This document shows positions 1 through 10,500 of a stretch of DNA of 25,607 bases, in pieces. Below the pieces are notes generated by a model. It saw only the letters and a program-made list of their open reading frames with translations. It was not told the origin of the DNA and searched no databases. Both the position numbers and the translations under genes were made by a program. Origin of the DNA: Oppiella nova (taxonomy: Eukaryota > Arthropoda > Arachnida > Sarcoptiformes > Oppiidae); contig CAJPVJ010000319.1 of NCBI GenBank assembly GCA_905397405.1, forward strand, positions 2,711 through 28,317. Reading direction: 5' to 3'. Position 1 is the stretch's first letter. Every line of letters starts with the position of its first letter.

Positions 1-721
1 AGATTATTTAAATTGATTTCAATTTTGATCTCAAATTCACATTTTTGTGCTTAATTTAAGATACATCTCAAATGAGATCGCATTTTCGGTCGACATTAAG
101 TTATGCGCTCTTAAGACCACAACTTCTTTACGATTTTATTCACTTATTTTTATATACTCTATGTTTCACCAAAAACTTGATAAGAAATATATACTCAAAA
201 CGAGCGAAAAAGCAGTAAAAACGGGTCTAAAAGGCAATGCTTATAAATTTTAAATAACTTTTTTATTTAAGATGTGGTCCTCAGTTGCCATCAATTAATG
301 CGTAAAATTAATTTATGAATAAAACATTTCATGTTTTGTGTTCAAAAAATTTTGTTATGTATATAAATTTTAATAGTATTTAGTCGTATTGAGAGAGAGA
401 GAGAGAGAGAGGGAGGGAGAGAGTCAGTTGCGTCCAATACTTTATTTCACTATTTTATTTGAAGTCACGTTTCGAGTTCTTTCATAAAACTATTTCTTAT
501 TTTTTATTCATTTAAAACTTGAATTTTAAGCACTTTTTTAGGCGAAATATTTTCTCCCGTTTTTCTGTAATAGCATTTGATTTATTTGTTCATTGATTTC
601 ATTTTTCACACATTAATTCTCGCATCGATTTTTCATGAAATTTGTGTTTTTTATTTCCAAAATATCGACTCATTTGTAAAGTTTTATAAATTAATTATTT
701 TTCTGTAAATTTCATATTCAG
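1..721 (+). other. Intron or upstream region of the BET1L gene
   Basis: This AT-rich stretch lies upstream of the first visible BET1L exon. It ends in a splice acceptor (ttcatattcag, AG at 720-721). I looked for the N-terminal BET1L exon, expected to encode a start of the SNARE helix ending near 'K-L-K-S', and found nothing convincing. The open frame at 47-253 (68 codons) has low-complexity composition and no family resemblance. The only structured element is a GA microsatellite at 391-423. Confidence 0.6.
391..423. repeat. (GA)n microsatellite
   Basis: An impure GA dinucleotide run with a few GGGA interruptions, lying in the presumed intron upstream of the BET1L exons. Confidence 0.9.
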
Positions 722-1219
722 TTCGCACTCGACATCGAAGTGGAGACCAAAGAACACAATAGACTGTTAGATAATGTGGTAAATATTATATTTGATTAAC
801 ATTTTTAATTCTATTGTTTTAGTGCACATCCAATCAGCCCATCCTTTATTGTATAGGATTTTAGTTTAAAAACTCGTATTAATCACAGAAACAGCTCTGG
901 GATAGGGTTTGTCCTAAAATCCAATACCTTTTAGAGTATTTCCGTTCAATGGAAAAACAGCTTATTTTAGCCCAAAATTGTGGGAATAATTGTAATTTTG
1001 ATGAAATGAATGTTTGTTATAATAAATGTTTGTTTGTCTCTCGAGGACAACGATTTTGACAGTAATTTAGGTTTTCTGACGAATGGTCGCAATCGTGTGA
1101 ATCGTTTATTACAATCCGGTCGTCAAAACAGAAGATTTATGTGTTATCTCTCACTCGTATTAACAGTATTTTTAATATTAATTTATTACTTTATATCAAA
1201 ATCTCTTTTCAAAAGTTAA
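722..1219 (+). CDS. BET1L: BET1L/GS15 Qc-SNARE, 3' part (two exons, 5' end outside the window)
   Basis: BET1L (GS15) is a tail-anchored Qc-SNARE acting in retrograde and intra-Golgi vesicle fusion. Two exons are visible: 722-778 (19 codons, starting F-A-L-D-I-E) and 1046-1219 (57 codons plus TAA). The 267-bp GT-AG intron lies between complete codons (phase 0). The joined reading FALDIEVETKEHNRLLDNV then DNDFDSNLGFL aligns without gaps to the second half of the SNARE helix. SGRQNR, just before the membrane segment, is typical of BET1L rather than BET1. The last ~25 residues (CYLSLVLTVFLILIYYFI) are the C-terminal transmembrane anchor. The first half of the helix must lie upstream, beyond the left edge. 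The residue aligned with the conserved zero-layer glutamine is histidine (CAC at 755-757). The family call is confident; BET1 itself is the only serious alternative. Confidence 0.88.
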
Positions 1220-1235
1220 TAATTGTTTATTCATT

Positions 1236-1241
1236 AATAAA
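1236..1241 (+). terminator. Poly(A) signal of BET1L
   Basis: AATAAA lies 17 bp after the BET1L stop codon. Further AATAAA copies at about 1297 and 1308 could serve as alternatives, so the exact cleavage site is uncertain. Confidence 0.55.
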
Positions 1242-1436
1242 AATATTTACAAAATATTCTACAAAATATTATATAAATACAGTTTTTATAAAAGTAAATA
1301 AAAATACAATAAATATCATAAAAATTCTTTTCATTCATTAGTAGTATATTTTTATAACTTAAGAATTTGTTAGTTTTCTAATCATTAAAAAAGTAAATCA
1401 TTTATAGTATAATTAATGTTGTTTTGAGACACGAGT

Positions 1437-1529
1437 GTTTCAAACCTAAGCTATGATCACAGACTTTAATTGGATTCTACACTTAATGTAACAAAAATTT
1501 TATATTAATTTTAAGCTTAGGTTTGAGAC
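1437..1529. repeat. Inverted repeat between two convergent 3' ends
   Basis: Arms 1437-1452 (gtttcaaacctaagct) and 1514-1529 (agcttaggtttgagac) are reverse complements over 16 bp with one mismatch, around a 61-bp AT-rich loop. They lie in the 458-bp gap between the BET1L stop codon and the stop codon of the convergent Cys-rich gene. Nothing else is visible in that gap. The repeat could be a 3'-UTR hairpin in either transcript, or the relic of a small inverted-repeat element. Confidence 0.6.
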
Positions 1530-1677
1530 CTCATTAAAACTCATTTTGGATTTTTTGAAAAAATATTTACAAAAAACAAGCTCTGAGTCGTAATAATGTC
1601 AATGAAATTGTGATACTATAAGGACTAGTCGTATATAAACAAAATCGTTTTTGTTATCTCTAATTGTGTCCAAAAGA

Positions 1678-1784
1678 CTAACAAATAATTTGATGAATAA
1701 TTACTAAAACTAAGAGCAATGATGCGAATGATGGCCTCAATTGTGAGCACATATTCTTCTCTTCTTTCGTCTCCACCTTTCGAT
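1678..1784 (-). CDS. Exon 14: hydrophobic C-terminus (acceptor uncertain)
   Basis: The frame N-M-C-S-Q-L-R-P-S-F-A-SLLLVLVIIHQIIC-stop is in phase with exon 13. It has the small-residue-then-hydrophobic shape of a GPI signal or short anchor, with no cytoplasmic tail. AG acceptors before 1784, 1763 or 1760 all keep the frame. I favour 1784 because the sequence before it is more T-rich. The stop codon TAG lies at 1678-1680. Confidence 0.62.
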
Positions 1785-4700
1785 CTTTCGTTTCAATCAA
1801 ACAAAGTTTTCAATTAATTTTAAAAGTCATCTCAAAAATTGTAAACTCTTTGCATACCTGTTGTGTTTGGTCTCCAAGATTTGGTGGTGGGCTGTGTGTC
1901 AGCGTCATACCAGTACGGGTCCCGCGTAATGGCCGGTCGGGGCGCTGGTGGCGTTAGTATAGGCTTCAGCCCCGGGGCCGGTAAGGGTCTAATTGGCGGG
2001 TAGACCGATGGCTGGTGGGGTGGCATTGGAAAGCCTTTGTCGGGCTTCCAATTGGGACGGATAGGAACATAGGATGTGATGGGAGGCTGTCGGGGACACG
2101 ACGCTAAACATACAATCAGATAATGGTTTCGATTAATACTTGAAATTTTGTATTGAGTGAGAGCTTGATATATACCGTGTTTTGTTATCTTCATCCCAAA
2201 AATGAGTGGATCCTCTCCCCTATTAATTCAATAGAAATAAATTACTGGATTAAAAATACTGTATTATGAAACAGGTACAGTAAACTTTTATTTATATGAA
2301 GGTAATAATAATTAGATGTGAATGTGTGCTAATCGTCATTAAAATAATGATTACAATAACAATAAATATTTTATAAATAAACTTTAATAACAATCATTAT
2401 ATAATAAACTGTTTTATAAATCAATTATTTGAATAAAGAGAGCAAATAATGGATGGATGGGTGAGTGGTTGAGTGCATACCTGACACAACTCTCTCCGGC
2501 CTCTTTGATGAACGCCTCGTCACCGCTTCTATAGATTTTTCCGGCCTTTTGTTCAAAACATTTTCAGAAATTATATAATTGTTAAATAATGTCTAATAAT
2601 ATGGGCTAATAGTCTAGTGTTTGCTTACAAAGCACTGGTGTCCCGGCATATCCCTTCTCTGGGTGTATGTGTAGAGCACTCCATCCTCTTCCCAATTACC
2701 GAGACATCGATATTCTCTTTCTGTGAACCAAATTACAGATCATTAGAAACTAATAAATTCTTGTAAATGAAAATAATTTGACACAACATTAGGAATGCAA
2801 TTGAATAGAGGAGTAAATCATTGACTCTGAATATAATAGACGAATGAGAAAAGTATTCAAACAAATCATTTCTTCTATATTTTTCTACTATTTCTGAGAC
2901 AACCACTCGTCCTCTGCCCTCAACTATAATACTTGAATCAATCATATGTTGGCATAATTTCTGTTTATAACAGAGATTTAAACAAAATTGAGATTCACTT
3001 TAGAGTGCTTTTATGTGTAATTCTTTTCTGAAGCCATCATTACTTTAGAAAAAAATAAAGAAAATTTTGGGTTTCGTCTATAAAAATAAAACTATTTCAT
3101 TGCTATCGTATAAAAAAACTGGAAATACTTTTTTGGTGGCATTTTATCTTACAATTCAAGTGATAAATTGCTAGAAATTGAAGTCCGAGTTACAGCTGTT
3201 GTATGATTTGCATGAAAAGAGTGGCCAAACAGCCAACGACTGACTCTGACTATCGTTTAGCAATTAATAAGAGCCTCTAAACATAATTACTCGACAGTAT
3301 AATAAGGCACTCGTTTCAGAGAATTGCTTTTTATATGAGTTCCATAAGGGAGGGCAACAGACACTGATTTCACGGTTCAGTCATTTCTGTTGTCTGAATT
3401 CAAATTAAAATTTTTTATAATATATTTTACTTCTGTTACAACGAGAATTCCTATAATTAATTAAATAATGCATTGGAATCACAATATTAGCAAAGAATGT
3501 GATTAAATGTGAAATTATATTATGGAGTGAAATGATGTATCCATGAATTGGTGGTCGGGGTAGTGATGGTAGGGTAGGTGGTAGGGTAGGTGGTAGGGTG
3601 GACATACCTTCATAAACATGGGTCCTATTCTCACAACTGCTGACACTGTAGAACATAATGTCGGGATTATTGCAATCAGAGGCCACTTTCGCACAAAGAC
3701 CAGAAGCGCCCGGAACTACACCACTATAATCACCAGTTATTGGACAAGACGTCGATTGCGCTATAGTTGTCGCTTCAATTGGGTTTAAAAATAAAAGCAA
3801 ATACAGTATAAAATTATGAAACCATTAAAAATTCTTTTAAATGTGTATATGTAATTATCCAATTATTAAGTATATGCAAATACTATACAAATTATCAGAC
3901 AATACTATTAGAGTAAAGTTAGTGTTCATTATACTATAGTTAGTGTACATTATATTAGAAACTAAAGTAAAGTATAATTTAAGACTCACTGCCTTGAGTT
4001 ATCCAATTTGATGAGAAGTGATTGTCATTACATAGGCTGTCAGACATCACTTCACTGGACTTGTGGGCGAATTGGAACTCCAATATATTAGGGGAACGGC
4101 GTTTCATCCAAACACAGGTATAAGATTCATCTCCACTGTTGTGTTCATTAGATTTTGTTATTTATAAATATATTCTTCAAAGTATCAAAAGTAATACAAT
4201 TCTTACCACTGCGTGACTGAATGCACAATAAAGCGATCATTAGGTGTGTTATTTTGTCTCATTACACACCGGGATGTAATTGTGCGGAATTGGTTGGACT
4301 CATCCCTGAACGTGAAACGATTGCCATCGATGGTCGACTGTTCCCACTTGCCCTGCATCCAGTCGGGGAACCGGCACTTGGAGTTCTCCACCAAAACCGG
4401 CGTTTTCTTATTGGGCACTAAACAAGAAGCAGGAAAGTTAGACAAAACATATAATGCATTGAATCAATTTGACGTTTTTAAAGTGTCTTTTGACTCTCAA
4501 GTGTTTCACTTGTCATATGAATCTGAATGAGTATTGAGTGTTAGTGTGTTTTGAGTGGAGGAATGTGTTTATGACTTACGGGGAGATAAAACAAGTGACT
4601 CGAAGCCAGTGGTGGCACTCCTGAGTTGGGTCGTACAGGTCGAGTCGGCCGACAGCGACACATGAATCTTACCGGTCGTCGGCTCCTCGTTATACAACTG

Positions 4701-6897
4701 AAACAAACAAATTATTTGTTTTAAAAGAAATTCCTCTTTCATTCAAGTATTTATAGCTTTTGTCTGTCGATTAGTTTCCGTACAGAGAGTATTATAATTG
4801 ATTTCTGAATGAGTTTTTAGTGTTGGGATTGTATTACTAATAGTAAGCCGTAGTAAATGTTGTTTGAGATTGGGTTACATTAAGTCTGAAATAGATTTCC
4901 GTTCACTGAGTCTCATCTGCAATCTGCAAGTGATGGCATTGGGCAGCACTGGTAGGCAGTGGTAGTGCTGTGGAAGTTGTGAATTGAAGTGCAAGTGTTT
5001 CGCCGCTCTGTTATTTGAAAGCTTACTCTCACAAGAGATGATCACTGTATGGATGTGTTGGCTATTATTATTATTATTATTACTATTTCTGTTTGCTTTC
5101 GCGGAACACATACTAACTTATGCTATAGAATATCGTATTGAATGCTATTCCGATGGATAGTATGGTATAAATGGAGACAAACTCTATTACTGTGCGATCG
5201 CTCCTACATTCCAAACCTCAAGCGAAGCATACATTCAATGATTGTAAGACCAAAACAAAATTGTTAGTGTTTTTACTACAGACGCCTTAACTATGATTTC
5301 CAGTCCACACAACATATTCTGCCCAAACATATTAATGTAAAACATATAACATATTGTTCACAGACCTGTACACTATTTGTAAGACTATTTGAACACCACT
5401 TGTCTGTCAGACATGTGATGAATAAAGAGGAGGAAAATGAAAAAAAAATTAATTTCTCGCTTCGAGAGGGGACTGGAATGTGGAGTAATTGCCAGAAATG
5501 AGTGATTGGGTGACAATTTGCAGTTCAGACAATTGAGTGCAACTCAGGTAACGGCGGTTCGTATTAAAGGGAATAAAATCAGAGATAATTTGGTTGTTCG
5601 TCTGTACTGAAGTTTGCTGCATACTGTACTAAACAATAGTTTGGAAGGGAATGTGCGCTCAGACAATGGTGTTGGATAGGTATGGTAGGGAAAGGTATGG
5701 TTGAGGCACTCACCCCACAGCGATACTTAGGTCTTGCTTCTGGTTGTTCGCGCAAATCCATTAGTGCCAAATATCGCTCTCCCGTATGACTCTCCCAGTC
5801 CCCCAAACAAAGGAAGTGGATGTCTAATGAACAGTAAGCATGAGTTACATCTAATGTGAACATCCATTAATACCATTGTAATGGTTGGTCAATGTTTGCA
5901 AATATCTCAGATATACTGATATACTGTATATTGGATTCAAGTCTCACCCATAGTGGGGAAGGAGCACTGTCTGAACTTAGCTCCCAGTGCGTTGCCGTGC
6001 GGACAGTTAGACAGTTCCGAGTAATTCTGGTCGCAGTGTTGTTCCCCATTGTTGGCCATATATGTGAATCTATACTTCCCGTTGAACGGACAGAATACGT
6101 GTTCCACAGACTGTAAGCCCCCCGGTATGTGTTTACCTGTCAATAGAGCACTCGATGGTTAGCTAACAGTTTATAGACACAGCAACTGTTAAAACAAAAG
6201 TTAAGTTCATTCTAAGAAATATTAGATATAATGAGGATCTGGAGACCACCCACTTCTACCTTACAATGCATGCTAAACACACCGGTCCCTCATTTATCCC
6301 CGATTTAAGCACAGGTAAGACTACCGGACATATGATAATTTATGAAACTCTGGGTCACTAATTAGATTCGGTGTTTGCTTTAAAGATAATACGAGTCAAT
6401 AAAATTGATTAATACTAATAAACGTGAAAAATATGTATAAAAATGAACACATTTTCGAGGAGTGCTTTCAGTTTCTACACTTACACTCTCTTTAATTAAA
6501 TATTTTTATCATTAATGTTAAAATTTTGGAATTTTTCTGAAATAATATTACATTAATTTGAGAAAATATTGATTTAAATGTGAATAAATTACATATTTAG
6601 ATAAAGCTTTTAAAATGTTACTCATAATGTTTAACATAGTCAAGATAATATTGAAATAGCTTCATGCTATGTAGTGATTCTGTAATAATAATAATAATAA
6701 TTAAAAATCTAAATTCTGTGGAGAATTGTTCACTTTTTGTGCGCTACAGCTATGGGTATATTACTGTACAGTATATATCTTTATGAGTACATAACTAGAA
6801 ATTATTTTCCAGATAACTATCAATAAAAGTGCTGATAGTTTTTGTCGAAGACCTGTTATTAATAGTTTGTATTTGAAAATTGAATCATTTTTATTAC

Positions 6898-6939
<42 letters not shown>

Positions 6940-7477
6940 GGAAAGCTGTGCCTCTAAATCATATGCCATTTAGTAGGTGTGTAGCGATTCTTCAGGCATT
7001 TGTTTAAAAGTTTACATAAACTGCATTAACTTATAACTAATATATCACATCCATATCCAAACTTCAATTTCAGCTGAACTCCAGGCGCGCCCACGTTCTC
7101 ACAAATTGAGTTTTTTTTGTTTTAAAAATTCAAATAAATTCTGAATTGATTTGTCGGAGAAATGCTTTTAATTTAATTTTTTGTTTTTGAATTTCACATA
7201 AATAATGATGACATCGAAGGCTTAAATATTTTTGGTATCAAAAAAGATAATTAATTGAAGTTTACTTACGAAAGAGCATTATTTCTTTGAATTTCTTTTC
7301 GAGCACATCCTTATCTAGAGGACAGGTAGCTCTGGCCGCGTCCTCGTTGGTATAACAACGCGCCAAACCTTTCAATTATAAGACGTTTTAATTAAAATTT
7401 TTGTTGATATCAATAAAAAGCAGAGATTTATAGGAGTGAAGGAAATGAGGGCTCGTTTGGAGTGATGGGCAGCGAAA

Positions 7478-7513
<36 letters not shown>

Positions 7514-10500
7514 CCTTCAGTGTGTAATTGAATGACATTTGGTGTCTTCATAGTCAGATGGAAACAACGCATACAATCCTCGGCTCCGGTACTGTCTTTG
7601 AGTATAACATTATTGCCCCGTCTTTTATGGCATCGACCCCACGGGGGGATCGCATCCGCCTCTATTGTGATCTCAGAGTACGTGACAATACTGCCCCCAT
7701 CGGCACCTGATGCCTGTGTCTGGATGAGGAATGTGCCCTGGTACTCGATGGGAAAGTAACACCCATGTGATCCTATGTTATATAAATACAAATCAATTAA
7801 CAATGTTTTGCTATTTTCCAAATAAAAATATATTTATATGTTTTTAAAGGAAATACACTTTTGTTTGACAGTTAACCCAATTATTCAAACATAGCTTTTC
7901 ATGACATTTCACTAATACTAGTAAACAAGTGTGAAAACTAAATATTATTTAAAAGCGAATATTGTGTGAAATTCATAGACTTGTGAACAATATTTTTATG
8001 ATATAACATACATAATGTGTAATAACTTATTGTATTATTCAAAACTTTTTCTTTAAAAATATCTAATTATGAGCGAAACGAGTGAAAAAAATTTCATATA
8101 CACTGTTGCATGTGCTCTATATTGTGGACAGGTATACAGTACTGTATGATAATCACTGAGAAAATTGTAGTTTTATTCAACAATTTCACAACACCAGAGG
8201 TAAATGACCACTCATAAAATGTCAGAATTAAATAATCAGAAATTTGAGTATGTTTTTAAAAATAATTATTATTACACTTAAACAGTATAAAGATTAGATT
8301 GAGTGTCAAATATTTCATAAGATTCTCAATCGACTATTAAAAGGAATTTAGAGAATATTTTGTGAATTAAAGCAATATTTTTATTACGAAATGTGTGTCA
8401 CATATACAGCAATTTGAAAACATAATTCACCACAGATTTGATGAGATCAGCCATATCAGATATGAAATTAGCTTTATATTGACTTTGAATTAATATTTAT
8501 TTAATGCATATCATAGTTAAATCATTCAATTTTCGATTCATTCGTTTCTAAAAGTTATTTTATTTTTTGTTTGTCTCAACTTTTCTACAGACTCTCTGTT
8601 ATCGTCATATCTTTAATTATAAACAAAAAATTGTTTTTATGACAGACTATGAGATGTTTTGAAAGATTTTTGAGCAGAAATATAATTAATGTCAAAATAT
8701 TTAATTCAATTTATATTCTTTTGAGAATATTTTGATGGAAAGGAATTTTACAAAAAATCACAAAAATAATAAAATATATGTTAAATACAAATGGAAATCA
8801 AATTTAGCAAAGAATGAAGGAATTAAAATAATAATAAGTATTACAAAGAATCAGCGAATATAAGCATGTTTTCAATTTTCTGGTCATAAAGTATTTATTA
8901 TGCGAAAGTGTAATATATCTCAGTATTAATAATGTATTTTCAGATATTAGAGCCGCACCTATACCTTATAAGTTTTCATATGATTTCGTTTATATTCGGA
9001 TCTCAATCTATCGGTATGAGTGGAGGACTGGGAGGACTGGGAGGACTGGGAGAGCGGCCACAAGTGCCACAACTGCAGGATTCCCACGACTTGCGTGACA
9101 CCCATAGTATTCACCGAACACTCGGATTCTTGGGATGGTTTGGCTCTCTTGTGGTCCCTTTTGGACGAGTATCTCATTTAGTGATGCAATTCGTTGCACA
9201 TCTCATATAAAAGCTATTTTTCATTATATGTTTTCTTAATTTTCCACTCAAACATCACCCGTAAATGGGTTTCCCTTTAAGACTCATGTGTAAAGTGTAT
9301 TACTCTTAAGTAGTTATTTAAGTGAATGAAAAATATTCGTTTGGCTTAACTCATGATTTATACTGTTATTTGAATACAGAAATAGAAGTCATTATTTACT
9401 CGCATCGGCTTTAATGCTGTAAATCAGTTTCAAAAAACATTTCTCATTTCATATGAATTTATTTCATTTCAATTCATTATTCAATCGAAATGTTCAAATA
9501 TTTTGAGTCAAATTCATTGTATGAATGCATTCGTGCGTTAGTTTACTAATAGAGCACACCATCAATGAATCACGCGATTAGAGAGCTATAGAGCACAGGT
9601 AGGTATTCGTGACCTCTGCCTACAAGTGCTATGGTTTTCCAGTGTGTCTGAGAGAGATATGCAATTTTTAGGCAATAGTTTCTAGTCATTAGCCTTTCTA
9701 TTAGCCAAACCCAACATATTCTCAACTGTTGATTATTATGCGATTGTTTAGTAATTAAATGCACCAAAAAGTCATCAAAAACTGCCAATTCATTGCTCGT
9801 GTAGATTGTCTCCCTTTGTTTGCTATTCCCTAATAAGTTGCCAAAAATGTAGTTCCAGTTTCAGTAGTTATCTATTAGAGAGAATGGATGAGTGGTGCAC
9901 CTGTCCTACAGGTCCTACACCGCAATCATACACTCATTCAGGCGTTACTTCAACTCAATTGATATTTCATTCAAATTACTCTTCGGACAAACAAATAACA
10001 ATCCAAAGACATGCGAACCAAATGTCAAATGTATTGCCTTTTAATATATGATAATCACATCAATTAAGGCACAAATACTTTTCACTCAAAACTATTGACA
10101 TTTCTCTATAAGTTATATCAAAAAGCAATGTTTTGACCAAAAAATGTAGAGACAATCGCATGGACTCCAGGATTTGCTTTCACTTCAATTAATATTTGTT
10201 TTGTTTTTGACAAAAAATTGCCGAAAATGTTATTTTCAAAGATATTGAGCGGAGAGTGGAGTGGAGCCTGAATTCCAGAGCTCCGAAAGCATGCGAGACA
10301 TTCAAAAGGTGTGTCCCTCTCATCCTCTCATATAATATGTAACACAAACTAATTAGTAAACACTGTCTGGCCTTAAGATCCTATTTACTTCTTATATCGA
10401 CAGTTGAGTGCATTTCTCTCCACAAACGCAATAATATTTTAATGACATTTAGATTTGAAAAATGTCAAAAGATTTATGGATTTGCTCTGCCATTGAAAAC

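Noticed and set aside
2103-2194. Reading exon 13 upstream without splicing (open to a Met at 2194)
   Set aside because: It would read through the TTTAG acceptor into intron. The micro-exon at 2176-2219 uses the same frame only at its start and explains the Cys-rich family sequence better.
4213-4530. 105-codon + frame opposite exon 7
   Set aside because: It is the antisense shadow of exon 7, whose - strand translation carries the conserved Cys motifs.
8932-9210. Gly/Leu-rich 92-codon + frame
   Set aside because: Its open length is explained by a 9-bp tandem repeat; no domain or splice context.
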